Made by a program: the position numbers and the translations under genes
Notes under the pieces: generated by a model
Database searches by the model: none
Told to the model about the DNA's origin: nothing
Seen by the model: only the letters and a program-made list of their open reading frames with translations
DNA from: an uncultured Pelagibacteraceae bacterium
GTDB lineage: Bacteria; Pseudomonadota; Alphaproteobacteria; Pelagibacterales; Pelagibacteraceae
Direction of reading: 5' to 3'
NCBI GenBank assembly: GCA_902557215.1
Contig: CACDZM010000003.1
Span: forward strand, 1-64,000
DNA length: 64,000 nucleotides
Shown: positions 50,660 to 62,052 of the stretch, one piece after another
Position numbering within the stretch: position 1 is the first letter of the stretch
How the letters are laid out: the number at the start of each line of letters is the position of its first letter

Positions 50660-51358
50660 ATGAGTAATATTAGATTATTTTTTTTGGATTCACTGTCAGT
50701 GAATATGAATGGTAAGTTAGATAAGTCACAATCACATTATTTAACAAAAGTAATGAGAGTAAACGAAAATGAGGTCTTTTCTTTATTTAATAACAATGGT
50801 GAATGGGCAGCCAAAATTTTAAGAATTTCAAAAGGTATTGTTGAATTTAAAGTTATAAAAAAAATAAGACAAAAAGAAAAAATAAAAGAATTATGGTTGG
50901 CATTTTCTCCAATTAAATCAAATTATCAGAATTTTATGATACAAAAAGCTACGGAGTTGGGAGTAACGAAATTTATACCAATTATTTTTGAAAGGACAAT
51001 TGTTAGAAAAATAAACAAAGAACGTTTTGAAAAAATAGTGATTGAGGCAAGTGAACAATCAAATCGTATTGACGTACCATTAATTGAACCTAATCAGAAT
51101 TTGGATAATCTTTTAAAAAATTCAATGGACTTAATTTTTACAGATTTAAACTCTAGTAATACCAAACTCGACAAATCAAAATTTACAAATAAACCAGTTT
51201 GCATAATTATAGGACCAGAGGGTGATTTTTCAGAAGCAGAAAGAGCAAAGATTCTCTCTTTTAGAGGAGTTCAGCCATTTAAAATCAATGAGAATATTTT
51301 AAGATCAGAAACGGCTGTGATATCTGCAATTTCAATCGTAAATTATGTAATAAATTGA
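50660..51358 (+). CDS. rsmE: 16S rRNA (uracil1498-N3)-methyltransferase
   Basis: QSHYLTKVMR; IIGPEGDFSEAERAKI; LRSETAVISAISIV. Confidence 0.95.
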   Translation: MSNIRLFFLDSLSVNMNGKLDKSQSHYLTKVMRVNENEVFSLFNNNGEWAAKILRISKGIVEFKVIKKIRQKEKIKELWLAFSPIKSNYQNFMIQKATELGVTKFIPIIFERTIVRKINKERFEKIVIEASEQSNRIDVPLIEPNQNLDNLLKNSMDLIFTDLNSSNTKLDKSKFTNKPVCIIIGPEGDFSEAERAKILSFRGVQPFKINENILRSETAVISAISIVNYVIN

Positions 51359-51417
51359 TAAATTGTCGCGAAAACTAAAGTGTAATTTTTATAAAAGAGC
51401 TTTATATAGCTATTAAA

Positions 51418-52230
51418 ATGAAAAAAATTTTTATTATATTTTCAGGTCTTTTGTTATCTAGCAATGCTTTAGCAAACCAACCTTTTGATTGGCAACTAGG
51501 GTTTCAAAAAGCTGCTTCAGAGTCTATGAGAGATATTGTTGCTTTCCATAACAATCTTTTATTACCAATTATTATTGCAATCAGCGTATTTGTTTTATTT
51601 TTAATGTTGTATGCTTGCATAAGATTTAGAGCCTCAGCAAACCCAAACCCATCTAAAAGAACACATAATGTTACTGTAGAAATTTTATGGACTTTAATAC
51701 CATGTTTAATTTTGATAGTTATGGCAGTACCGTCATTTAAAATTTTATATAAACAAGATACTATTCCGAAAGCGGATCTAACAATAAAAGCGATTGGCTA
51801 CCAGTGGTATTGGGGTTATGAGTATCCAGATGAAAATATAATTTTTGAATCTTATATGATTGAGGATAAAGATCTAAAAGCTGATCAACCTAGATTACTT
51901 GCTGTAGATAATGAAATTGTAGTTCCGGTAAATAAAGTTGTTAAAGTTCTGATAACTGCAAATGATGTATTACATGCCTGGGCTTTACCAGCATTTGGAG
52001 TTAAAAGAGACGCAGTCCCTGGAAGAATTAATGAAACATGGTTTAAGGCAGAGAAAGAGGGGACATACTACGGCCAGTGTTCTGAACTTTGTGGCATCAA
52101 ACATGCTTTTATGCCAATCACAGTAAAAGTTGTGAGTGAGGAGGAATATCAAGATTGGCTGTCGGAGGCGCGAGTAAAATTTGCAAAAGATGAAATTAAA
52201 AATGATAAACTAAAAATAGCTAGTAGGTAA
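51418..52230 (+). CDS. ctaC: Cytochrome c oxidase subunit II
   Basis: GYQWYWGYEYPD; DVLHAWALPAFGVKRDAVPGR; QCSELCGIKHAFMPI. Confidence 0.98.
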   Translation: MKKIFIIFSGLLLSSNALANQPFDWQLGFQKAASESMRDIVAFHNNLLLPIIIAISVFVLFLMLYACIRFRASANPNPSKRTHNVTVEILWTLIPCLILIVMAVPSFKILYKQDTIPKADLTIKAIGYQWYWGYEYPDENIIFESYMIEDKDLKADQPRLLAVDNEIVVPVNKVVKVLITANDVLHAWALPAFGVKRDAVPGRINETWFKAEKEGTYYGQCSELCGIKHAFMPITVKVVSEEEYQDWLSEARVKFAKDEIKNDKLKIASR

Positions 52231-53862
<1,632 letters not shown>

Positions 53863-53880
53863 ATTCAGAATACAAAAGAT

Positions 53881-54792
53881 ATGAACAATGCACGGCTAAA
53901 AAAAAGAAGTTTAAGCCAAGAGGATTTATTTAATTTTTCAGAATTATTTAAATTAATGAAGCCACGTGTAATGTCATTAGTTATTTTTACGTGTGCTGTT
54001 GGTTTATTAACAGCACCAAATATAGTCTCAACTAAAGATGCTATAATTGGAATTTTACTAGTTTCATTGGGGGCAGGTGCTGCTGGAGCTTTAAATATGT
54101 GGTACGAGTCTGACTTAGATGCTTTAATGTCTAGAACTTGTTTAAGGCCAATACCAACTGGCAAAGTAAACAAGAACCAAGCGTTAATATTTGGTGTAAC
54201 TTTATCGATAGTGTCTGTTGTAGCCTTAGATTATTTTACTAACAGGATCTCTGCAACCATATTGTTACTAACTATACTATTTTATGTATTGGTTTATACA
54301 ATTTGGTTAAAAAGAAGAACACCCCAAAATATTGTAATAGGAGGTGCTGCAGGTGCTTTTCCTCCTGTAATAGGTTGGACGATTGCTACAGGCTCAATAT
54401 CAATTGAACCTTTAGCTTTTTTTCTTATAATATTTTTTTGGACACCCTCGCACTTCTGGGCTTTAAGCTTGTATAAATCCGATGATTACAGAAAAGCTAA
54501 AATACCTATGCTTCCATTAATTAGCGGAATTGAAAGAACTAAAATAAATATATTTATTTACTCACTAATAATGTTGCCAACAATTATTTTTCCATATGCA
54601 ATAGATTTTGTTGGGTTAACATTTCTAATTCCATCATTACTTCTAACATTTTATTATAATTATTTATGCTATCAACTACTTAGATTTAAAAAGAATAAAT
54701 TTAAACCAAAGTTTGCAAAAGCCATATTTGGATTTTCAATACTATATTTGTTTTTGATTTTTCTTCTTTTTTTGATAGATAAGATTGTATGA
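53881..54792 (+). CDS. ctaB: Protoheme IX farnesyltransferase
   Basis: LMKPRVMSLVIFTCAVGL; NMWYESDLDALMSRTCLRPIPTG. Confidence 0.96.
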   Translation: MNNARLKKRSLSQEDLFNFSELFKLMKPRVMSLVIFTCAVGLLTAPNIVSTKDAIIGILLVSLGAGAAGALNMWYESDLDALMSRTCLRPIPTGKVNKNQALIFGVTLSIVSVVALDYFTNRISATILLLTILFYVLVYTIWLKRRTPQNIVIGGAAGAFPPVIGWTIATGSISIEPLAFFLIIFFWTPSHFWALSLYKSDDYRKAKIPMLPLISGIERTKINIFIYSLIMLPTIIFPYAIDFVGLTFLIPSLLLTFYYNYLCYQLLRFKKNKFKPKFAKAIFGFSILYLFLIFLLFLIDKIV

Positions 54793-54914
54793 TTACACCA
54801 GATAAAAGAACAAAAAGAAAAAACCTTATTACAGCAATAGCAATAATTGCATTTATGATTTTTCTTTTCTTCTTTACTCTATATAACACAGGAGTATTTG
54901 ATAGATCCATATGA
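54789..54914 (+). CDS. Small one-TM protein in cox operon (CoxF-like), below ORF-track cutoff
   Basis: MITPDKRTKRKNLITAIAIIAFMIFLFFFTLYNTGVFDRSI*; 4-nt overlaps with ctaB and ctaG. Confidence 0.85.
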   Translation: MITPDKRTKRKNLITAIAIIAFMIFLFFFTLYNTGVFDRSI

Positions 54915-55444
54915 TTGAGAAAAAAAAATTAACCCCGTTAGTTCTTGCTGGCATTTTTGTTTTAATGTTAGGTTTGTCTTATGCTTCTGTTCCTCTTTAT
55001 GAAATTTTTTGTAGGGTCACAGGATTTGGAGGAACAACACAAGTTGCTAATAATGCGCCAAAAATTGTTTTAGATAAAGTAGTAAGTGTTAGATTTGATA
55101 CAAATGTGAATAATTTGCCGTGGGATTTTAAAGCTAAATCAAATGTGATGGATGTAAAAGTAGGACAAGTTAATAAAATAGAGTTTGAAGTTTTGAATTA
55201 TGGTGATGAGCCAACAGCAGGTGTAGCAAGTTTTAATGTTTCCCCATCAAGTTTTGGAAAATATTACAGTAAACTAGGTTGTTTTTGTTTTGAAAAACAA
55301 GAATTAAAAGCCGGAGAAAAAGCTACATATGTTATGACTTTTTATTTGGATCCAGAAATGGTTAATGATGCTAATGTTAAAAATTTGGAAGATGTGACTA
55401 TGTCATATACTTTTTTCTCGACAGACTATTATAAACAATCATAA
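54911..55444 (+). CDS. ctaG: Cytochrome c oxidase assembly protein CtaG/Cox11
   Basis: ASVPLYEIFCRVTGFGGTTQ; CFCFEKQELKAGE. Confidence 0.97.
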   Translation: MIEKKKLTPLVLAGIFVLMLGLSYASVPLYEIFCRVTGFGGTTQVANNAPKIVLDKVVSVRFDTNVNNLPWDFKAKSNVMDVKVGQVNKIEFEVLNYGDEPTAGVASFNVSPSSFGKYYSKLGCFCFEKQELKAGEKATYVMTFYLDPEMVNDANVKNLEDVTMSYTFFSTDYYKQS

Positions 55445-55452
55445 TTCTAAAT

Positions 55453-56241
55453 ATGTCAACTGAAAAAAAACATGATTACCACTTAGTCGACCCAAGTCCC
55501 TGGCCAATCTATGTTTCATTTTCTTGTTTAGTTTTAGCCCTTGGCTCAGTTTATTATATGCATTCAGATGTTTCTTGGGGAATGTATTTGGGACTCGCTC
55601 TTTTAATCTATGGTGTATATATGTGGTTTAGAGATGTAGTTATCGAAGCAGAACATCAAGGACATCATACACCAGTAGTTCAAATACACCATCGTTATGG
55701 GATGACTTTATTTATCGCCTCAGAGGTAATGTTTTTTGTTGCATGGTTTTGGGCATATTTTGATGTTAGTCTTTTTCCAAATGAATTTGTGGGAAATGTA
55801 TGGCCACCAAAAGATATTAAAACTTTTGATCCATGGGACATTCCATTAATAAATACTTTGGTGCTTTTATTGTCTGGAACAACTGTGACATGGTCACATC
55901 ATGCGCTTTTAGAGAATGATAGAAAAAGTTTTATTCAAGGATTAGTTTTAACAGTAATATTAGGCGCTTGTTTCACAGCTTTACAAGCTTATGAATATCA
56001 TCATGCAACATTTGCTTTTTCAGATCATATCTACGGTTCAGTATTTTATATGGCAACAGGATTTCACGGTTTCCACGTAATAGTAGGTACAATTTTTTTA
56101 GCTGTATGTTTGTGGAGAGGAAAGCTGGGTCATTTTGATAAAGATCATCATTTTGGTTTTGAGGCGGCAGCATGGTACTGGCACTTTGTTGACGTAGTTT
56201 GGCTATTCTTATTTGCTGCGATCTATATTTGGGGAAGCTAA
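55453..56241 (+). CDS. ctaE: Cytochrome c oxidase subunit III
   Basis: HDYHLVDPSPWPIYVS; GMTLFIASEVMFFVAWFWAYF; GFHGFHVIVGTIFL; WYWHFVDVVWLFLF. Confidence 0.98.
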   Translation: MSTEKKHDYHLVDPSPWPIYVSFSCLVLALGSVYYMHSDVSWGMYLGLALLIYGVYMWFRDVVIEAEHQGHHTPVVQIHHRYGMTLFIASEVMFFVAWFWAYFDVSLFPNEFVGNVWPPKDIKTFDPWDIPLINTLVLLLSGTTVTWSHHALLENDRKSFIQGLVLTVILGACFTALQAYEYHHATFAFSDHIYGSVFYMATGFHGFHVIVGTIFLAVCLWRGKLGHFDKDHHFGFEAAAWYWHFVDVVWLFLFAAIYIWGS

Positions 56242-56250
56242 TTTTGCACC

Positions 56251-56904
56251 TTGAAACATAAATTTTTATTTTCAGTTTTTATCATATTTTTTATATTTGT
56301 TTTTATTGCTTTAGGTACTTGGCAGGTAATTCGTTTAAGTTGGAAGAACAATCTCATTTTAGAAATTGAAAACTCATTGAAAAATCCTCCAGTTCAGCTT
56401 TCACAATCTAACCAACAAAACTATCTCAAAATCAAAACATCTGGCAGTGTTGATTTTGAAAAACAAATTTACTTATATAATTTAAATGACTCTGGAACAC
56501 CTGGGTTTGAAGTTTTAAATCCTATCCTAATAGATGGTGAAAATTATTTACTCAATAGAGGATGGATACCATTTGAAAAAAAAGATGCTCCAGAGATAAA
56601 TATATTGGATCAAAATAATATAGAAGGAACTCTTAAAACACAGGGAAGAAAAAATATATTCAAACCAGGTAATGATATTAAAGAAAATTACTGGTTTAGT
56701 TTAAATAGAGAAGATATCTCAAAATTTACTGGTAAAGAATTTTCTAAGTACATAATATATTTAGATGGAAATTATCAGTTTCCTAGACCAAAAAAAATTA
56801 CTGCTAATATTTCCAACAATCATAAAAAATATGCAATAACATGGTTTTCATTAGCGATTTCAATTCTTTTGTTATATCTATATTTTAGAAAAAAGAATTA
56901 TTAA
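56251..56904 (+). CDS. SURF1 family cytochrome oxidase assembly protein
   Basis: LGTWQVIRLSWKNNLI; LLNRGWIPFE; TTG start; position after ctaE. Confidence 0.92.
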   Translation: MKHKFLFSVFIIFFIFVFIALGTWQVIRLSWKNNLILEIENSLKNPPVQLSQSNQQNYLKIKTSGSVDFEKQIYLYNLNDSGTPGFEVLNPILIDGENYLLNRGWIPFEKKDAPEINILDQNNIEGTLKTQGRKNIFKPGNDIKENYWFSLNREDISKFTGKEFSKYIIYLDGNYQFPRPKKITANISNNHKKYAITWFSLAISILLLYLYFRKKNY

Positions 56905-58278
56905 ATGAATTATATCAGTACAAGAAATAATCAAAAAAACTTTACTTTTAAAGATGTTTTTCTTAAAGGTCTGGCGGATGATGGGGGACTATTTGTTCCA
57001 AAGTCAATTAAACCCTTTAAAAAGGAAGAATTAAATAATCTAAAAAACCTTAGTTACAATGATTTAGCAGCTAAAATAATTTATCCATTTATAGGAGATT
57101 TTATGTCTAAAGATGATCTAATCTCTTTGATTTCAAAATCATATTCAAATTTCAGATCCGAGGACGTTGTTAAAATATCAGATCTAGGAGATTTAAAAGT
57201 ATTAGAATTGTTTCATGGACCTACACTTGCTTTTAAAGATATCGCAATGCAACTAATAGGTAATTTTTATCAATATCATTTAGGCCGTGATCAAAAAAAA
57301 ATTAATATAATAGTAGCAACTTCAGGTGATACGGGTGCTGCTGCCATAGACGCTTTAAAGGGAAAAAATAATTTAAATGTTTTTGTACTACACCCTAACA
57401 ATAAAATTTCGCCAGTGCAAAGAAGACTAATGACAATACATGAGGAGAATAATGTATTTAACATTGCGGTGGAGGGTAATTTTGACGATTGCCAAAATTT
57501 AGTAAAAGCAATGTTTAATGACAAAAAATTTTCTAAAGCAATCAATATGTCGGGTGTAAATTCAATTAATTGGGCAAGAATTATTGCTCAATCGGTGTAT
57601 TATTTTTATGCTTACTTTAAAGTTGGAAATGGTCAACCTTTGTCCTTTTCTGTTCCAACAGGAAACTTTGGTGATATTTATGCTGGTTATTTAGCGAAAA
57701 AACTAGGTCTCCCAATTGATAAACTAATCGTAGCTACAAATAAAAATGACATACTGCACAGAGCTATTTCTGATGGTGATTATAATCAAAAGAAAGTTGA
57801 GGAAACAAATACACCTAGTATGGATATACAAATAGCAAGTAATTTCGAAAGGCTTTTATATGACGTAAAAGATTGTAACTCAGAACTTACAAAAGATGTT
57901 ATGGCTGAAATAAAAAATAATACTTATAAAATTGATAAGAATGATTTAGATAAAATTAAAAAAAATTTTGTATCTGAGATGCTTAATGAAAATGAAACTG
58001 TTGAAATGATAAAGATAATTAATGATGAACATCAAGTGGTAGTGGATCCACATACTGCGGTGGGTATCGGCGCTGCGAGAAAATTAGGATTGGAGAAAAA
58101 TTGTGTTGTATTATCAACTGCACACCCGTGTAAATTTCCAAAAGCAATAGAAGATGCAATTTCAAAAACTGAAAATTTACCAGATAGTTTAAAATATGTT
58201 AACGATAGAAAAGAAAAATTTAAAATTCTATCAAATGAAATTAAAGAAGTTAAAAAATATGTAATGAATTCGATATGA
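56905..58278 (+). CDS. thrC: Threonine synthase
   Basis: DDGGLFVPKSI; GPTLAFKDIAMQLIG; VATSGDTGAAAIDAL; VPTGNFGDIYAGYLAKKLGLP. Confidence 0.97.
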   Translation: MNYISTRNNQKNFTFKDVFLKGLADDGGLFVPKSIKPFKKEELNNLKNLSYNDLAAKIIYPFIGDFMSKDDLISLISKSYSNFRSEDVVKISDLGDLKVLELFHGPTLAFKDIAMQLIGNFYQYHLGRDQKKINIIVATSGDTGAAAIDALKGKNNLNVFVLHPNNKISPVQRRLMTIHEENNVFNIAVEGNFDDCQNLVKAMFNDKKFSKAINMSGVNSINWARIIAQSVYYFYAYFKVGNGQPLSFSVPTGNFGDIYAGYLAKKLGLPIDKLIVATNKNDILHRAISDGDYNQKKVEETNTPSMDIQIASNFERLLYDVKDCNSELTKDVMAEIKNNTYKIDKNDLDKIKKNFVSEMLNENETVEMIKIINDEHQVVVDPHTAVGIGAARKLGLEKNCVVLSTAHPCKFPKAIEDAISKTENLPDSLKYVNDRKEKFKILSNEIKEVKKYVMNSI

Positions 58279-58763
58279 AAATTAAAATAAAAGACCAACT
58301 ACCAGATACAGAGATTTTTCAACTTATTGATGGAGAACCTCAAAAAAGTAAATTAAGAGAAACTATTGGTAATGGTAAAGTTGTTTTGTTTGGTTTACCT
58401 GGGGCATTTACATCAACTTGCTCCAAACTTCACTTACCGGGTTTTGTAGTAAACGCAGACAAAATCAAAGCAAAAGGAATACAAAATATATTTTGTTTAT
58501 CAGTAAATGATCCTTATGTGATGAATGGCTGGGGGGAGGTTAATAATACTGGAGAAAAAATTAAAATGTTATCTGATCCGTATTTGTTATTTACGAAAGC
58601 AATTGGTGCAGAAGTTGATCGTAATGCAAAAGGAATGGGAATTAGATCAAATCGTTATTTAATGGTGATTGAAAATTTGACAGTTGTTAATATCCATGTC
58701 GAAAAAGAAACTAAAGAATGTGGTTTAACTTCAGCAGAAAACTTATTAAATAATTTAATCTAG
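58275..58763 (+). CDS. Peroxiredoxin (Prx5-like)
   Basis: VVLFGLPGAFTSTCSKLHLPGFV; CLSVNDPYVMNGWG. Confidence 0.94.
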   Translation: MKIKIKDQLPDTEIFQLIDGEPQKSKLRETIGNGKVVLFGLPGAFTSTCSKLHLPGFVVNADKIKAKGIQNIFCLSVNDPYVMNGWGEVNNTGEKIKMLSDPYLLFTKAIGAEVDRNAKGMGIRSNRYLMVIENLTVVNIHVEKETKECGLTSAENLLNNLI

Positions 58764-58796
58764 GTAGGGCAGTTCTGTTGCCAGGCGTCCCAACTA
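58761..58796. other. GC-rich putative structured spacer between prx and rnhA stops
   Basis: taggtagggcagttctgttgccaggcgtcccaacta; GGCAG/TTGCC arms; no T-run. Confidence 0.3.
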
Positions 58797-59216
58797 TAAA
58801 TTGGCAGCATCTTTAGCAAGTAAATCTACTTCATTATTTAATTCATCTGTTGAATGGGCTTTTACCCAGTTCCAACTTATTTCAAAATCATTATTTAATA
58901 GATCTAATTCTGTCCAAAGTGCTTTATTGCTTACTTCTTTTTTGTTTGCTGTTTTCCATCCATTTTTTTTCCAATTGTGTATCCACTCTGTTATTCCAGA
59001 TTTAACATATTTAGAGTCAGTAAAAATTTGAACTTTGCTTCCTTTTGGAATTTTTTTGAGGGCATTTATAGGTGCTAATAATTCCATCTGATTATTTGTA
59101 GTTTCTTTTTTACTTCCTTTTATTTTAGTTTTTTTACCCTCATTTAATATTATCGCTGCCCAACCACCTTTACCTGGATTTCCAATACATGAACCGTCAG
59201 TGTAGATTTTGATCAT
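58794..59216 (-). CDS. rnhA: Ribonuclease HI
   Basis: IYTDGSCIGNPGKGGWAAI; NNQMELLAPINAL; WVKAHSTDELNNEVDLLA. Confidence 0.96.
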   Translation of the reverse strand: MIKIYTDGSCIGNPGKGGWAAIILNEGKKTKIKGSKKETTNNQMELLAPINALKKIPKGSKVQIFTDSKYVKSGITEWIHNWKKNGWKTANKKEVSNKALWTELDLLNNDFEISWNWVKAHSTDELNNEVDLLAKDAANL

Positions 59217-59219
59217 AAA

Positions 59220-60182
59220 TTATAAATAATCTTTATAAGTTTTTAGTTTGTTATGTGTTACTAATTTTTGATAATATTCTCCAGGATTTTTAATTTTAAT
59301 AAGTGCTGTCTTTGGTGTGTTTGTATAGTCGTAAAGCCTAGTGAGAAAATATCTTAATGCAGCACCTCGACATAGAATATTCAATGAATTTTTTTCTTTG
59401 CTAGAAAGTTTTTTTATTTTTTCGTAGCCCTTAATAAGATTCTTCACTTTTTTTTTATTGAGATAAAATTTTGAATCGATTTGATCAAAGCATAATGCAT
59501 TAACGCATATAGCTATTTCATACATGAAATAGTCATTAGCCGCAAAATAAAAGTCAATAATTCCAGATAGCTCATCATCTTTGAAAAAAATATTATCAAT
59601 AAATAAATCCCCATGAATAATCCCACTGGGTAAGTCTTTAGGCCATTTTTTATTTATATACTTTAGGTTAATATGTAAAAATTTTTCAAGGTTATTAAAT
59701 TCTCTTGATTTGAACTTAATCTTTTTAACTAATGGTTTAAGTTTTTTTATACCCATTGAATTAACTCTGTAAAGTCTCATTTTTTTTGTATACATATGAA
59801 TTTGTGCAATTAACCTTCCTACTTCATAACAATTTTTGGGAGTTAATTTTTTTTTATCTTTTCCTTTCAAAAATGAGACAATACACGCTGTTTTATTCTG
59901 AATATTAATTAAAAATTTTCCATTTTTATTCTTTAAAGGCCTTGGACAATTTACACCTAGAGAACTTAATCGATCCATTAAATTAATAAAAAAAGGTATT
60001 TCTTTTTTTAAAACTCTTTTTTCGAAAATTGTAAGAATAAATTTGCTATTTTTTGATTTTAATAAATAATTTGTGTTTTCAATTCCTTTCTTAATACCCT
60101 TGAAACTCTTGAAATTTTCAATATTGAATTTTTTATTGATTATGGAAATATCATTTTTACTGATCTTAGTATAAACAGCCAT
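59220..60182 (-). CDS. thrB: Homoserine kinase (ThrB, phosphotransferase type)
   Basis: GIENTNYLLKSKNSKFILTIFEKR; IIHGDLFIDNIFF; ISGIIDFYFA-like metal motif; between ispH and rnhA. Confidence 0.93.
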   Translation of the reverse strand: MAVYTKISKNDISIINKKFNIENFKSFKGIKKGIENTNYLLKSKNSKFILTIFEKRVLKKEIPFFINLMDRLSSLGVNCPRPLKNKNGKFLINIQNKTACIVSFLKGKDKKKLTPKNCYEVGRLIAQIHMYTKKMRLYRVNSMGIKKLKPLVKKIKFKSREFNNLEKFLHINLKYINKKWPKDLPSGIIHGDLFIDNIFFKDDELSGIIDFYFAANDYFMYEIAICVNALCFDQIDSKFYLNKKKVKNLIKGYEKIKKLSSKEKNSLNILCRGAALRYFLTRLYDYTNTPKTALIKIKNPGEYYQKLVTHNKLKTYKDYL

Positions 60183-61136
60183 TTAATTTAATTTTCTAGG
60201 AACTTTAAAAACAACGTTTTCTTTTATAATTTCAACCTCATTAATTGAGACTGTAAATTTCTTCTTTAAGTCTTTTATAAAATTTTCTACAAGTATTTCA
60301 GGCGCAGATGCACCAGAGGAAATTCCTATTGTATTCGAATTTTCAATTAAATCATAAGGTATTTTGCTTTGTGAATGAATTAATTGCGCATTATCACATC
60401 CAGACTTTTTAGCTACCTCAACTAATCTTACTGAATTTGAAGAATTTCTACTTCCTATAACAAAAAATAAATCACAGTTTTTTGCAATATTTTTAACTGC
60501 CACTTGCCTATTTGTTGTTGCATAGCAGATGTCCTCTTTATTCGGTTCCTTAATTTTTGGAAATCTTTTTTTTAAAATATTTATTATATTTTTAGTATCG
60601 TCGACTGATAATGTGGTTTGCGTGACAAAAGCCAAATTATTTTCGCTATTAAACTTAAAATTTCTAGCCTCATACTCATTTTGAATTAAATCGATTGATC
60701 CCTTTGGCAATTGACCCATTGTACCAATAACTTCCGGATGATTTTGATGACCAATTAAAATTAAATGGTAACCAGATTTGTTAAGATTTTCAGCCTCTCG
60801 ATGAACTTTAGAAACAAGAGGACAAGTTGCATCAATGTATGTCATATTATATTTTTCAGCATCTAAAGGAATTTTTTTTGGAACTCCATGAGCTGAAAAG
60901 ATGACAGGTCTTGTTTTATCGTCAATTTCTTCAAGTTCCTCTACAAATATTGCGCCTTTCTTTTTTAAATCGTCCACAACAAATTTATTATGAACTATTT
61001 CGTGTCTAACATAGACTGGCGGTCCGTATTTAAATAAAGTTTTTTCCACAATTTCAATTGCTCTTTCAACACCAGCACAAAAACCTCGAGGTGCTGATAA
61101 CAAAATTTTAATCTCTTTATTTTTCATTTTTATCAA
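60183..61136 (-). CDS. ispH: 4-hydroxy-3-methylbut-2-enyl diphosphate reductase
   Basis: APRGFCAGVERAIEIVE; HEIVHNKFVVDDL; DATCPLVSKVHREA; ATTNRQ. Confidence 0.97.
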   Translation of the reverse strand: MIKMKNKEIKILLSAPRGFCAGVERAIEIVEKTLFKYGPPVYVRHEIVHNKFVVDDLKKKGAIFVEELEEIDDKTRPVIFSAHGVPKKIPLDAEKYNMTYIDATCPLVSKVHREAENLNKSGYHLILIGHQNHPEVIGTMGQLPKGSIDLIQNEYEARNFKFNSENNLAFVTQTTLSVDDTKNIINILKKRFPKIKEPNKEDICYATTNRQVAVKNIAKNCDLFFVIGSRNSSNSVRLVEVAKKSGCDNAQLIHSQSKIPYDLIENSNTIGISSGASAPEILVENFIKDLKKKFTVSINEVEIIKENVVFKVPRKLN

Positions 61137-62052
61137 TTAAATACTCTAGCAATATATGCGGAAAGGTTAGAGAAGCCAAACCTATAAATATTAATTTTAG
61201 AACTGAACTATCAAAACTATAATTTTTATTTAAAAAATACATTATAATAAAACAGAATATTGCAGTGAGAATTGTTAAGGGAAGAGCTTTTCTAAAAAAG
61301 ATAAAAAAACCATTTTTTAAATTTTCCTCATCAAGCTCAATTATTAATGAAATACTATGTCGAATTGAATGAAGAAAACAAAAATAAATTGTAAATGCTA
61401 TTAAAGGAGTAAAGTAATAATTTATAATTATTATTGAAAAATAATCTAAAAATATCGTAAATTTTTTTAATTCAAAATTTTTAACAAACAAAAAAACACT
61501 TGATAACGAGCTTATAAATATTCCAAAATTCAGGAGTTTGATATTTTCGATTAGAGCTAAACTTGAGTAAAAAGTTTCATTTTTAATTAATAATAATTTA
61601 AAAATAGATATTGTCTCATCGAAATGAAATATTAGTGGCGCTAAAATAACTAGTGATCCTTTAAATAAAAATAAAAATTGTTCGATATATGAATTTTTCT
61701 TTATTAAGAACTGAGTGTCTTCTTTGCCAAAATGATAAGAAGCAACAATTAAAAAAATTATTAAAGCTGTAGCTGGAAATAATATCCAAAACAATGTTAT
61801 CGAAATAGCAAATAGAAGATATGTAAAATAAAAAATCGAAATATTATTTAAATTGAAACTTTTAAGAAGTTTTTTACCTTTTATGTGATCTAAGGAGCCG
61901 TGAGACACTCCTATTAAAAGAATAAGCAATAAGCAAATTATCGGAGATATAATTGAAATATCAACCTTAAAAAATACTAATGAAAAAATATTACACAATA
62001 AAAAAAATATAAAAGAGTGATTAAAATAAATTTTTTTAATTTTATTATTCAT
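61117..62052 (-). CDS. blh: Brp/Blh-family beta-carotene 15,15'-dioxygenase
   Basis: Multi-TM; IGVSHGSLDHIKGKKLL, SYHFGKEDTQF, CFLHSIRHSISL His motifs; next to crtY. Confidence 0.92.
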   Translation of the reverse strand: MNNKIKKIYFNHSFIFFLLCNIFSLVFFKVDISIISPIICLLLILLIGVSHGSLDHIKGKKLLKSFNLNNISIFYFTYLLFAISITLFWILFPATALIIFLIVASYHFGKEDTQFLIKKNSYIEQFLFLFKGSLVILAPLIFHFDETISIFKLLLIKNETFYSSLALIENIKLLNFGIFISSLSSVFLFVKNFELKKFTIFLDYFSIIIINYYFTPLIAFTIYFCFLHSIRHSISLIIELDEENLKNGFFIFFRKALPLTILTAIFCFIIMYFLNKNYSFDSSVLKLIFIGLASLTFPHILLEYLIDKNEK

